Origin: Pseudomonadota bacterium
GTDB lineage: Bacteria > Pseudomonadota > Gammaproteobacteria > Steroidobacterales > Steroidobacteraceae
Reading direction: 5' to 3'
NCBI GenBank assembly: GCA_023428645.1
Contig: JAEYXD010000042.1
Coordinates: 1 to 36,823 of the forward strand
DNA: 36,823 nt
How positions within the stretch are numbered: the first letter of the stretch is position 1; each line of letters begins with the position of its first letter. This document shows positions 7,569 to 15,446 of the stretch, one piece after another. The notes below the pieces were generated by a model. It did not search any database, had not been told where the DNA came from, and worked only from the letters and a program-made list of their open reading frames with translations. The position numbers were made by a program, and so were the translations under genes.

Positions 7569-8336
7569 ATGCAGCTCTTTAGCGATCTGTCCGGCAAAGT
7601 CGCACTCGTCACGGGCGCTTCCAGCGGTCTGGGGCGGCACTTCGCCTCGGTTCTCGCGAGTCATGGGGTCAAGGTGGGGTTGTGTGCGAGGCGCCTCGAT
7701 GCACTGCGCGAGGCCGCCGCGGACATTCGCGCGGCCGGCGGCACCGTCGCGGTGTGCGAGCTCGATGTCACGAGCGCCGCTTCGATTGCGCACGCGCTTG
7801 ACAGTATCGAAGCCGAGCTCGGCGCGATCGACATCCTCGTCAACAACTCCGGCGCGTCGATCGCGAAGCCCTTGCTCGAGCAAAGCGAAGCCGATTGGGA
7901 TGCCGTCGTCGATGTGAATCTCAAAGGCGCGTTTCTCGTCGCGACCGCGGTCGCGCGGCGGATGCGCGACCGTCAGCGCGCCGGCAGCATCATCAACATC
8001 GAATCGATCCTGAGTTTTCGCCAGGCCGGAGCGATCGCCCCGTATGCCGCGTCGAAGGCGGGGCTCACGCAGCTGACCCGCAGCATGGCGCTCGAGCTGG
8101 CGCGCTATGGGATTCGCGTGAACGGCATCGCGCCCGGTTACTTCGCGACCGATCTCAACCGCAGTTTCTTCGACACCGAGCCAGGTCGAGCGTTGCTGAA
8201 GCGCATTCCGCAGCGGCGCCTCGGCGAGCTCGCCGATCTCGACGGACCCTTGCTCCTGCTCGCGTCCGCGGCCTCTCGCTACATGACGGGCGCAACGCTC
8301 GTCGTCGATGGCGGCCACGTGTGCAGCTCGCTCTGA
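7569..8336 (+). CDS. Short-chain dehydrogenase/reductase (SDR family)
   Basis: A 255-residue classical SDR oxidoreductase with an NAD(P)-binding Rossmann fold. The cofactor motif TGASSGLG is at residues 15-22, NNSG (usual NNAG) at 92-95, and the catalytic Ser146, Tyr159 and Lys163 are all in place (YAASK). RR following the second beta strand (CARRLDAL) suggests a preference for NADPH, which is inference. The C-terminal TGATLVVDGGH is typical for the family. The substrate cannot be told from sequence. Candidates include 3-oxoacyl thioesters and small alcohols or ketones. It is transcribed divergently from the ParA gene across 142 bp and appears monocistronic. Confidence 0.9.
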   Translation: MQLFSDLSGKVALVTGASSGLGRHFASVLASHGVKVGLCARRLDALREAAADIRAAGGTVAVCELDVTSAASIAHALDSIEAELGAIDILVNNSGASIAKPLLEQSEADWDAVVDVNLKGAFLVATAVARRMRDRQRAGSIINIESILSFRQAGAIAPYAASKAGLTQLTRSMALELARYGIRVNGIAPGYFATDLNRSFFDTEPGRALLKRIPQRRLGELADLDGPLLLLASAASRYMTGATLVVDGGHVCSSL

Positions 8337-8490
8337 CGAGCGCTGCCACCTTTCGTCACGATCGCTAAGCGCGCTGCCACTTCGCGCGCGCGATCGCGTC
8401 GCGATCCCGGCCTTGAATGTCTCCCACGGGTAGATCGTCACCCCACTCGCAACGGCGAGTAACGACGACAGCCAACTCGAGGAGAGAACC

Positions 8491-9213
8491 ATGTTGAACA
8501 AGGCATTGATCGGTGCAGTGGCCCTCGCATTGACGGCGAATGTCGCGAATGCAGGCGAAAACAAACTCACGAAAGAAGAGGGCGCCGGCATGCTCACGGG
8601 TGCGGCCACGGGCGCGATCGTCGGCGGCCCGATCGGCGCGTTCGTGGGTCTCGTCATCGGCGGTGTCATCGGCGACAGCGTCGGCACGGCGAATCGCGCG
8701 GAACAGCAGGCCGAGATCGCCGCGCGGCAAGCGCGGTCCGCGGAGCGCCAGGCGCAGGTGCTCGAAGGCGAGCTGATCGAAACACGCCTCGCGCTCGCGC
8801 GTGCGAGCGAACGCGCCGGCGATGACGCGATGCTCAATGCACTCGCCGAGCGGCTGCATGCGGACGTGATGTTCCGCACGGGCAGCGCGGAGATGGACCA
8901 GGACGTCGTCGCGAAGCTCGGCGAGATCGGCAAGCTGCTTGCGGCCCATCAGCAGCTCGAGGTGCAGTTGCACGGGTTCGCGGACCCGCGCGGCAACAGC
9001 GAGGCGAACCTGAAGCTTTCGGCGTTGCGGGCGGAGGCCGTACGTGCGGCGTTGATCGGCGGCGGTGCGGACCCGGCGCGGATCGCGATTTCCGCCCACG
9101 GGGAGGACCTCGCAACCGCGCAGAAGGATGACGTCGAAGCCTATGCCTGGGAGCGCCGCGTGAGTCTCGCGATCCGGCCGATCGGCGCCACGTCGGTCGC
9201 ACGCACCGAATGA
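8491..9213 (+). CDS. OmpA-like envelope protein with glycine zipper
   Basis: A 240-residue exported protein. The signal peptide spans residues 1-21, with likely cleavage after ANA. A glycine-zipper hydrophobic region follows (about 33-65, GAATGAIVGGPIGAFVG), then an Ala/Glu/Arg-rich stretch likely to be helical or coiled coil (70-110), and a C-terminal OmpA-type peptidoglycan-binding domain (about 120-232). That domain includes GFADPRGNSEANLKLSALRAEAV and ends in ERRVSL. This architecture resembles the sortase-associated PdsO family, but no sortase or sortase substrate is in the window, so that name is not assigned. GAGGAGAG precedes the ATG by a few bases, and a strong terminator follows the stop. 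Confidence 0.85.
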   Translation: MLNKALIGAVALALTANVANAGENKLTKEEGAGMLTGAATGAIVGGPIGAFVGLVIGGVIGDSVGTANRAEQQAEIAARQARSAERQAQVLEGELIETRLALARASERAGDDAMLNALAERLHADVMFRTGSAEMDQDVVAKLGEIGKLLAAHQQLEVQLHGFADPRGNSEANLKLSALRAEAVRAALIGGGADPARIAISAHGEDLATAQKDDVEAYAWERRVSLAIRPIGATSVARTE

Positions 9214-9227
9214 CTCGAGCCCCCGTT

Positions 9228-9257
9228 GCGAGCCGACGATCGTCGGCTCGCCTTTTT
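9228..9257 (+). terminator. Rho-independent terminator after the OmpA-like gene
   Basis: A perfect inverted repeat (GCGAGCCGAC-GATC-GTCGGCTCGC) is followed by CTTTTT. The ten-pair GC-rich stem plus T-run starts 15 bases after the stop codon at 9213, a textbook intrinsic terminator on the plus strand. Confidence 0.9.
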
Positions 9258-9310
9258 CAGGATCACTCTTCTACAGTCGAGGTCCCTCCGTGTGCCTGGC
9301 GAGCATTGTC

Positions 9311-9688
9311 ATGACCGACGCTTCACCCACCCCGCAGCTCGTGACCTTTGGCCGAAGCCCGGCCGAGACGACCGTGTCGCGTCCGCCCGCCGAGCGTGTG
9401 CTGGCCGGCGACCCGCGGCACACGGCCCGCAACTACTTCAGCGATCGCACCGGCCAGATGTGCGCGGGCGTCTGGGAAAGCACGCCGGGACGATGGCGCG
9501 TCGCGTACATGGAGAACGAGTTCTGCCATATCACGGAGGGCGAGGTCCTCGTCGAATCCGTGGATGGACAACACTGGCGCTTCGCAGCCGGAGATTCGTT
9601 CGTGATTCCCGCCGGCTTCAGCGGTGTGTGGCACGTGCTCAAGCCGCTGCGCAAGCTGTATGTGATCTTCGAGCCCGCCTCGGCATAG
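9311..9688 (+). CDS. Small cupin-domain protein (DUF861/Cupin_3 type)
   Basis: A 125-residue single-domain cupin. The stretch VWESTPGRWRVAYMENEFCHITEGEVLVES, followed by WRFAAGDSFVIPAGFSGVWHVLKPLRKLYVIFE, is characteristic of the Cupin_3 (DUF861, EutQ-like) family. Metal ligation by the classic cupin His residues is not obvious, and many members have no known enzyme activity. ATG at 9311 is preferred over an in-frame GTG at 9290. Neither has a strong ribosome-binding site. It lies just after a terminator and converges with the aminotransferase gene. Proteins of this family often sit beside amino acid or polyamine catabolic genes, which fits the location but does not define a function. Confidence 0.82.
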   Translation: MTDASPTPQLVTFGRSPAETTVSRPPAERVLAGDPRHTARNYFSDRTGQMCAGVWESTPGRWRVAYMENEFCHITEGEVLVESVDGQHWRFAAGDSFVIPAGFSGVWHVLKPLRKLYVIFEPASA

Positions 9689-9745
9689 CGCGGCTGCACC
9701 GGAAAACGTCCGAGCTGCCTTGCGTTGCCGGGCCGCGTGTTGTCG

Positions 9746-11068
9746 TCATGCGATCGCCAGCAGCACCTCGCGCAGCGTCGACACCAGCTGATCGATTTGC
9801 CTCGGCTCGACGATGAGCGGCGGCGATAACGCGATGATATCGCCCGTCACGCGAATCAGAATTCCCATCTCGAACGCCTTCACGAAGGCGTCATACCCGC
9901 GCGCACCTGGCGTGCCCGCACGCGGGCTGAGCTCGATGCCGGCCATCAGGCCGATATTGCGGATATCGATGACGTGCGGCGACTCGCGCAAGGAATGCAC
10001 GGCGTCTTCCCATTGCTGCGCGAGTTGTGCGCCGCGCGTCAGCAGGCCATCGCGCTCGTAGATGTCTTGAGTCGCAATGCCGGCGGCGCAAGCGACCGGA
10101 TGCGCCGAATACGTGTAGCCGTGGAACAGCTCGATCGCGTTCTCCGGGCCGTGCATGAAGGCGTCGTAGATGTTGTTGCGCACGAACACGGCGCCCATCG
10201 GAATCGCGCCGTTCGTGAGCCCTTTCGCCGCGGTGATGATGTCGGGCACGACGCCGAAATAGTGCGAGCCGAACGGCGTCCCCAGGCGGCCGAAGCCGGT
10301 GATGACTTCATCGAAGATCAACAGAATGCCGTACTTGTCGCAGATCGCCCGCAAGCGCTGCAAATAGCCTTGCGGCGGCAGCACGACGCCGGCCGACCCT
10401 TGCACGGGTTCGACGATCACGGCGGCGATCGTCGAGGCGTCGTGCAAGGCGACGAGCCGTTCCAGATCGTCCGCCAGATGCGCGCCCCATTGCGGCACGC
10501 CGCGCGAGAACGCGTTGTGCTCCAGATCGAACGTATGCCGCAGGTGATCGACTCCGGGCAGCATGCTGCCGAAGAACTTGCGGTTGTTGACCATGCCGCC
10601 GACGGAAATGCCGCCGAAGCCGACGCCGTGGTAGCCCTTCTCGCGCCCGATCAGGCGCTGTCGCGACGCCTCGCCGCGCACGCGGTGATAGGCGAGCGCG
10701 ATCTTGAGCGCCGTATCCACGGCCTCCGATCCAGAGTTCACGAAGAAGACGTGATCGAGCCCCTCGGGCGTGATCTTCACGAGCCGGTTCGCGAGCTCGA
10801 ACGAGCGCGGATGACCCATCTGAAACAGCGGCGCGAACTCCATCGTCGCGACTTGCTGGCTCACGGCCTCGGCGATCTCTTTGCGGCCATGGCCCGCATT
10901 GACACACCACAGGCCGGCGGCGCCATCCAGAATCTGTCGGCCCTCGGGCGTCCAGTAATGCATGCCTTCCGCGCGCGCCAGCAAGCGCGGCCGCGATTTG
11001 AACTGTCGATTGGCGGTGAACGGCATCCACAGCGCCTCGAGATCGGCGCGCGAAGGGGAATTGTTCAT
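9746..11068 (-). CDS. bauA: Beta-alanine/omega-amino acid:pyruvate aminotransferase (class III)
   Basis: A 440-residue class III PLP aminotransferase. The N-terminal LWMPFTANRQFKSRPRLL and the KGYHGVGFGGISVGGMVNNR segment are typical of the omega-amino acid:pyruvate transaminase (BauA/AptA) group. The PLP pocket is visible as NSGSEAVDTALK, FDEVITGFGR (D253) and the Schiff-base lysine K282 in TAAKGLTNGAIPMG. It transfers an amino group from omega-amino acids such as beta-alanine (an end product of spermidine/spermine degradation) to pyruvate. Paralogs act on putrescine or GABA, so the exact donor is uncertain. It is divergent from the puuR-like regulator, which probably controls it. The ATG at 11068 follows GGAG. 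Confidence 0.88.
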   Translation of the reverse strand: MNNSPSRADLEALWMPFTANRQFKSRPRLLARAEGMHYWTPEGRQILDGAAGLWCVNAGHGRKEIAEAVSQQVATMEFAPLFQMGHPRSFELANRLVKITPEGLDHVFFVNSGSEAVDTALKIALAYHRVRGEASRQRLIGREKGYHGVGFGGISVGGMVNNRKFFGSMLPGVDHLRHTFDLEHNAFSRGVPQWGAHLADDLERLVALHDASTIAAVIVEPVQGSAGVVLPPQGYLQRLRAICDKYGILLIFDEVITGFGRLGTPFGSHYFGVVPDIITAAKGLTNGAIPMGAVFVRNNIYDAFMHGPENAIELFHGYTYSAHPVACAAGIATQDIYERDGLLTRGAQLAQQWEDAVHSLRESPHVIDIRNIGLMAGIELSPRAGTPGARGYDAFVKAFEMGILIRVTGDIIALSPPLIVEPRQIDQLVSTLREVLLAIA

Positions 11069-11198
11069 GGTCGCGGCTCCAGCGGCAGGGCAACGATAAG
11101 GAAATTCGACAATCGTCCGACGTGAGAGGCTTTTATCGCACGATGGCAGGGCGGCTGTCTGTCGATTATCCTAAACAGCGGTCGAGGCGGAGGGCGCG
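11069..11198. promoter_or_regulatory. Divergent control region of bauA and puuR-like gene
   Basis: This 130-bp region separates two divergent starts and must hold both promoters. It contains AT-rich patches (AAATTCGAC, TTTTATCG, GATTATCCTAAACAG) in otherwise GC-rich DNA. TAAACAGCGGT at 11172-11182, 16 bases before the regulator ATG, recurs exactly in front of puuB (17467-17457 on the minus strand), 14 bases from that start. It is therefore a candidate operator or promoter element. I cannot assign confident -35/-10 boxes. Confidence 0.5.
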
Positions 11199-11744
11199 AT
11201 GATCGATGTCGGCGGACATCTGAAACGGGTGCGAACGATGTACGGTCTGTCGCAGCGCGAGCTCGCGAAGCGCGCGGGCGTGACGAACGGCACGATCTCG
11301 CTGATCGAGCAGAATCGCGTGAGTCCCTCGATCAGTTCGTTGAAAAAGGTGCTCGATGGCATTCCGATGTCATTGGCCGAGTTCTTCTCGCTCGATGCGC
11401 AGGCGACGCCGCAGGTCTTCTACAGCCGCGATGAGCTGACGGAGGTCGGCAACGGCGAGGTCGCGCTCAGGCTCGTCGCCGCGAAACATCCGAACCGCGC
11501 GATGTCGATCATGCACGAGCGCTTTCGCGCCGGTGCCGACACGGGCTCGGACATGCTGGCGCAGCGAGGCGAAGAGGGCGGCGTCGTCGTGCGAGGTAGG
11601 ATCGAGCTCACAGTCGGCGGACAGACGCGCGTGCTCGAGGCGGGCGATGCGTACTATTTTCCAAGCTCGGTGCCGCATCGGTTTCGCAATCCCGGTCCCG
11701 AGGTCTGCGAGATCGTCAGCGCGAGCACGCCGCCGGCGTTTTGA
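11199..11744 (+). CDS. puuR: PuuR-like XRE/cupin transcriptional regulator
   Basis: A 181-residue regulator with an N-terminal HTH_3 (XRE/Cro) domain at about residues 6-60 (LSQRELAKRAGVTNGTISLIE) and a C-terminal cupin sensor domain at about 105-175 (RGRIELTVGGQTRVLEAGDAYYFPS). This is the architecture and length of E. coli PuuR (185), a repressor of putrescine catabolic genes. GGAGGG lies seven bases before the ATG. It is divergent from the aminotransferase gene and upstream of aguB, with Puu enzymes 5 kb away, so a polyamine-responsive role is likely. The ligand is inferred from the family and neighbours, not from binding residues. Confidence 0.87.
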   Translation: MIDVGGHLKRVRTMYGLSQRELAKRAGVTNGTISLIEQNRVSPSISSLKKVLDGIPMSLAEFFSLDAQATPQVFYSRDELTEVGNGEVALRLVAAKHPNRAMSIMHERFRAGADTGSDMLAQRGEEGGVVVRGRIELTVGGQTRVLEAGDAYYFPSSVPHRFRNPGPEVCEIVSASTPPAF

Positions 11745-11766
11745 GGCGAGGCGGCGCAGCGATCTC

Positions 11767-11800
11767 GGCTAGACTTTCCGTCGCCTGGCCTCATCTAGCC
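11767..11800. promoter_or_regulatory. Inverted repeat upstream of aguB
   Basis: GGCTAGA (11767-11773) and TCTAGCC (11794-11800) form a perfect seven-base inverted repeat separated by 20 bases, 32 bases before the aguB start. It could be a paired operator site or a weak stem. There is no T-run, so it is not an obvious terminator of the regulator gene. Confidence 0.3.
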
Positions 11801-11832
11801 ATTCGCTTTCCCAGATTAACGGATCGACCATC

Positions 11833-12714
11833 ATGCTCGTCACCGTCGCCGCCACCCAATTCGCTTGCACGAACGATCGTGAGGAGAACCTCGCGACGGC
11901 CGAGCGCATGATTCGCAGCGCGGCCGCGCAGGGCGCGAACATCATCCTGATCCAGGAGCTGTTCGAGACGCCTTATTTCTGCAAGGACCATTCGACGGCG
12001 AACTTCGCGCTCGCGCGCACGATCGAGGACAGTCCTGCCGTGCGGCGTTTCCAAGCGCTCGCCCGCGAGCTGAACGTCGTGCTGCCGGCGAGCGTGTACG
12101 AGAAGGCGGGTAACGCGTTCTATAACTCCGTCGCGATCGTCGATGCCGACGGCGCGCTACTCGGCACGTATCGCAAGGCGCACATTCCGGAAAGCCCGGG
12201 CTATCACGAGAAGTTCTATTTCTCGCCGGGCGATACGGGCTTCAAGGTGTGGGACACGCGCTTCGGCAAGATCGGCGTCGCGATCTGCTGGGACCAGTGG
12301 TTTCCCGAATCCGCGCGGGCGATGGCGCTCTTGGGCGCGGAGCTGCTGTTCTATCCGACCGCGATTGGCGCGGAGCCGCAGGATCTGTCGATCGACTCGC
12401 GCGATCATTGGCAGCGCGCGATGCAGGGCCACGCGGCGTCGAACGTCATGCCGCTGATCGCGTCGAACCGCATCGGCACCGAGCGCGGCGAACGCTGGAC
12501 CGTCACGTACTACGGCTCGTCCTTCATCGCCGATCACACGGGCGCGCTCGTGAAGCAGGCGGATCGCACGAGCGAAACCGTGCTCACGGCGACGTTCGAT
12601 CTCGACAAGCTGCGCGAGTATCGCAACGCCTGGGGCGTGTTTCGCGATCGCCGGCCCGAGCTTTACTGGCCGATTCTCACGCTGGACGGACGGCATGGGG
12701 TGGGTGAGCGGTGA
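11833..12714 (+). CDS. aguB: N-carbamoylputrescine amidase
   Basis: A 293-residue nitrilase-superfamily hydrolase that converts N-carbamoylputrescine to putrescine, CO2 and ammonia in the cytoplasm. The catalytic triad is visible: Glu42 (LIQELFETPYFC), Lys115 (YRKAHIPESPGYHEKFYF) and Cys152 (GVAICWDQWFPE). The segments FYPTAIG and the closing EYRNAWGVFRDRRPELY are characteristic of AguB. The length matches the family (about 290). It is 88 bp downstream of the puuR-like gene and could be cotranscribed with it or served by its own promoter. Its pathway partner AguA lies about 20 kb away at 32783-33898, which is unusual because aguA and aguB are commonly adjacent. Confidence 0.95.
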   Translation: MLVTVAATQFACTNDREENLATAERMIRSAAAQGANIILIQELFETPYFCKDHSTANFALARTIEDSPAVRRFQALARELNVVLPASVYEKAGNAFYNSVAIVDADGALLGTYRKAHIPESPGYHEKFYFSPGDTGFKVWDTRFGKIGVAICWDQWFPESARAMALLGAELLFYPTAIGAEPQDLSIDSRDHWQRAMQGHAASNVMPLIASNRIGTERGERWTVTYYGSSFIADHTGALVKQADRTSETVLTATFDLDKLREYRNAWGVFRDRRPELYWPILTLDGRHGVGER

Positions 12715-12741
12715 GCTGAGTTCAGGCGGCCCCCTCTCTGT

Positions 12742-12767
12742 CTCTCCCCCGCTCGCGCGGGGGAGAG
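12742..12767 (+). terminator. GC hairpin downstream of aguB, probable terminator or intergenic repeat
   Basis: CTCTCCCCCGC pairs with GCGGGGGAGAG around a TCGC loop, an eleven-pair stem starting 27 bases after the aguB stop. There is no T-run, so it may instead be one copy of a dispersed C-rich palindromic repeat of the kind common in GC-rich Gammaproteobacteria. No second copy was seen in this window. Confidence 0.45.
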
Positions 12768-12795
12768 GACGCACGCAGACGGTTCGCGCCCACAT

Positions 12796-12980
12796 TCACA
12801 CTCACAGCCACGCCAAGATCACAGCCACGCCAACGCTTACACCCACAGTCATCCCACACTCACAACTCACACACACACACACTCACTCACTCACTCACAC
12901 TCACTCACTCACACTCACTCACTCACTCACAACTCACAACTCACACTCGCACTCGCACTCGCACTCACGTTCACGTTCAC
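12796..12980. repeat. CA/TCAC-rich microsatellite tract
   Basis: This low-complexity block lies between aguB and rlmKL. The plus strand is made almost only of C, A and T. It has a 15-nt CA run (12868-12882), many tandem TCAC/CACT tetramers (12882-12930), three GCACTC hexamers (near 12948-12965) and two TTCACG copies (12969-12979). Positions 12849-12948 contain no G at all, extraordinary in GC-rich DNA. Open frames through it (His/Thr/Ser-rich) arise simply because such repeats cannot make stop codons. No gene is supported here, and the rlmKL promoter or leader presumably lies within or after it. Confidence 0.9.
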
Positions 12981-13034
12981 GCCCACACCTAGACACGATC
13001 CCGCGTACGCACGCTCATTCGACACAGAGATTCA

Positions 13035-15215
13035 ATGCAGTTTTTTGCTTCCTGCCCCCTGGGCGTCGCCGACCTGACCGCCGCCGAATTGCGCGCCGCG
13101 GGAGCCACCCAGACGAGCGAGTTCAAGCTCGGCGTGCAATTCGAAGGCTCGCTCGAGGCCGCGTATCGCGCGTGCCTGTGGTCGCGCACCGCGAGCCGCA
13201 TCCTGATGCCGCTCGCGACGTTTCCCGTCACGAGCGCTGAATCGCTGTACGAAGGGGTCAAGCAGATCGACTGGGCGAGCCACATCGGCCCGCGCGCGAC
13301 GCTCGCCGTCGAACTCGCGGGCTCGGCCACGGGCGTCACGCACACGCATTTCGGCGCGTTGAAGACGAAGGATGCGATCGTCGATCGCTTGCGTGAGCAC
13401 AGCGGGGAGCGGCCGTCGATCGATCTCGAGCGGCCGAGTGTGCGGGTCGACGTACGCCTCGACCGCGAGCGTGCGACGGTCAGTCTCGATCTTTCCGGTG
13501 AAAGCCTGCATCGGCGTGCGTATCGCGCACGCGGCGTCGCTGCCCCGCTCAAGGAAAATCTCGCGGCCGCGATTCTGTTGCGCAGCGGCTGGCCGGCAAT
13601 CGCGGCGTCGGGCGGCGCGCTGCTCGATCCGTTGTGCGGCTCGGGCACGCTCGTCATCGAAGCTGCGCTGATGGCATTCGATGTCGCGCCCGGATCGTTG
13701 CGCAGCTACTTCGGATTCATCGGGTGGGCCGGTCACGATCGTGCGCTGTGGGCTCGATTGCTCGACGAAGCGCGCGAGCGGCGCGCCGCGAAGGCCGCGC
13801 TCCAGTTGCAGCTGCGCGGCTTCGATCGCGACGCGCATGCGGTCCGTGCGGCGCTCGAGAACATCGAGCGCGCGCACCTGCGCGGCAGCGTGCACGTCGA
13901 GCGGCGTGAGCTCGAGCAGCTCACCAACGACCTCGGTCCGACAGGCTTGGTCGTCACGAACCCACCGTACGGCGAACGCATCGGCGACCAGGAGCAGCTG
14001 CAGGGCCTGTACGCAACGCTCGGCGCCAAGCTGCGTGAACACTTCGAGGGCTGGAAGGCGGCCGTGTTCACGGGCAATCCGCCGCTCGCGAAAGCGCTCG
14101 GCATCAATGCACGCCGCACGCACACGCTGTTCAACGGCAAGATCGAATGCCGGCTGCTGCGCTTCGATGTCGAGCCGTCGCAATACAGGGGCGAGCGCAC
14201 ACCGGAGCAGGCGGCGGAACAAGACGCGGAGATTCGCGCGCGGCCGGGCGCGCAGATGTTCGCGAATCGCCTGCGCAAGAATCTCAAAGCCGCACAGGAT
14301 TGGGCGCGCAAGGAAACGGTGGATTGCTATCGCATCTACGACGCGGACATGCCCGAGTATTCGTTTGCGATCGATGCGTACGGCGATGGCGGGGAAGAGC
14401 GCTGGGCCGTCGTCCAGGAATACGCGCCGCCGCGCACCGTCGATGTCAATGCCGCGCGCATGCGTCGGCGCGAAGTCCTTGCGTCGGTGCCCGAGGTGCT
14501 CGGGTTGCCGCGCGAGCGCATCTTCCTGCGCGAACGTCGCCAGCAAAAAGGTGTCGCGCAGTACGAAAAGGTCGCGGCCGAGCGCGAATATCACGTCGTG
14601 CGCGAGAACGGGTACAAGTTCCAGGTGAATTTTCAGGACTACCTGGACACCGGACTCTTTCTCGATCACCGCATCACGCGGCGGCTCGTCGGAGAGCTCG
14701 CGCGCGGCAAGCGCTTCTTGAATCTGTTCGCCTACACCGGCACGGCCACGGTGTACGCCGCGGGCGCGGGCGCGAGCGGCTCGACGACCGTCGATATGTC
14801 GCGGACGTACACGGAGTGGGCAAAGCGCAATCTCGCGCTGAACGGATTCGCGGATGCTCGTCACGGTTTTGTGCAGGCGGACGTGCTCACGTGGCTCGCC
14901 GAGCAGGCGAGCACGGCGCGGCGTTATGACGTCATGTTCATCGATCCGCCGACGCATTCGCGCTCGAAGCGGCTGGAGGATGACTTCGATGTCCAACGCG
15001 ATCATCAAAGGCTGCTTTCGCTGGCGGCGAAGGTGCTTGCGCCACAAGGCGTCATCGTCTTTTCCAACAATTACACGCGGTTCAAGCTGGATGCCGAAAT
15101 TGCCGACAGGTTCGAAGTAGAAGATTGGAGCGAGCGCACGCTGCCGTGGGATTTCCGTCGTAATCCGCGCATCCATCGCTGCTACAAGCTCACGGCCAAG
15201 CCTGCCGCGCTCTGA
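13035..15215 (+). CDS. rlmKL: Bifunctional 23S rRNA guanine methyltransferase RlmKL
   Basis: A 726-residue fusion enzyme that methylates 23S rRNA at G2445 (N2, RlmL half) and G2069 (N7, RlmK half). A THUMP RNA-binding domain occupies roughly residues 45-155. The RlmL methyltransferase follows, with LLDPLCGSGTLVIEAALMA near 200 and TNPPYGERIG near 310. The RlmK methyltransferase spans about 450-726, with FLNLFAYTGTATVYAAGAGA near 560 and FIDPPTHSRSKR near 637. The length is close to the E. coli protein (702). It appears monocistronic. Its location inside the polyamine block, behind a microsatellite, has no clear functional meaning. Confidence 0.96.
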   Translation: MQFFASCPLGVADLTAAELRAAGATQTSEFKLGVQFEGSLEAAYRACLWSRTASRILMPLATFPVTSAESLYEGVKQIDWASHIGPRATLAVELAGSATGVTHTHFGALKTKDAIVDRLREHSGERPSIDLERPSVRVDVRLDRERATVSLDLSGESLHRRAYRARGVAAPLKENLAAAILLRSGWPAIAASGGALLDPLCGSGTLVIEAALMAFDVAPGSLRSYFGFIGWAGHDRALWARLLDEARERRAAKAALQLQLRGFDRDAHAVRAALENIERAHLRGSVHVERRELEQLTNDLGPTGLVVTNPPYGERIGDQEQLQGLYATLGAKLREHFEGWKAAVFTGNPPLAKALGINARRTHTLFNGKIECRLLRFDVEPSQYRGERTPEQAAEQDAEIRARPGAQMFANRLRKNLKAAQDWARKETVDCYRIYDADMPEYSFAIDAYGDGGEERWAVVQEYAPPRTVDVNAARMRRREVLASVPEVLGLPRERIFLRERRQQKGVAQYEKVAAEREYHVVRENGYKFQVNFQDYLDTGLFLDHRITRRLVGELARGKRFLNLFAYTGTATVYAAGAGASGSTTVDMSRTYTEWAKRNLALNGFADARHGFVQADVLTWLAEQASTARRYDVMFIDPPTHSRSKRLEDDFDVQRDHQRLLSLAAKVLAPQGVIVFSNNYTRFKLDAEIADRFEVEDWSERTLPWDFRRNPRIHRCYKLTAKPAAL

Positions 15216-15219
15216 GGGG

Positions 15220-15265
15220 TCGCTCGGTCGGGCTCCTAACCCGTAGGGCGCGGGCGTCCGAGCGA
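15220..15265 (+). other. Structured element 3' of rlmKL
   Basis: TCGCTCGG (15220-15227) pairs perfectly with CCGAGCGA (15258-15265). Within the loop, CGGG and CCCG close a seven-base loop CTCCTAA (15229-15243), as in the anticodon arm of a tRNA-Arg(CCU). There is no acceptor stem and no intact T-arm, so it is not a tRNA. It may act as a transcript-end hairpin, although no T-run follows. Confidence 0.35.
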
Positions 15266-15446
15266 GTCCATGCGACGCAACCAGGACCTCGCTTCGCCAT
15301 CGGGCGTTACAACCCTGTCGACCTTTCTGCAGTTTCGTTAAATCGCAACGCAGCTAAGTTTCGCCCCGATTGATATGACTCTTGCGTTGCAGCAGAATTG
15401 CTTCCGCTTTACAGCGCCAAAATCCCCAGACTCGAGCGATACAGTC

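Noticed and set aside
7427..7612. N-terminal extension of the ParA gene
   Set aside because: It would overlap the divergent dehydrogenase start, and its residues do not resemble the family; the ATG at 7426 has GGAGGG upstream.
12849..12980. CRISPR array or origin-type iterons in the repeat tract
   Set aside because: Units are 2-6 bases with no unique spacers and no cas or replication genes nearby.
12695..13240. A His/Thr/Ser-repeat protein frame across the microsatellite
   Set aside because: CA/TCAC repeats cannot form stop codons, so an open frame is expected; it overlaps the ends of aguB and rlmKL and has no ribosome-binding site.
13032..15176. A 714-residue open frame antisense to rlmKL
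   Set aside because: Complete overlap with a gene carrying all RlmKL motifs; the composition is that of a mirrored frame.
15220..15265. tRNA-Arg gene
   Set aside because: Only the anticodon arm resembles a tRNA; there is no acceptor stem and no intact T-arm.
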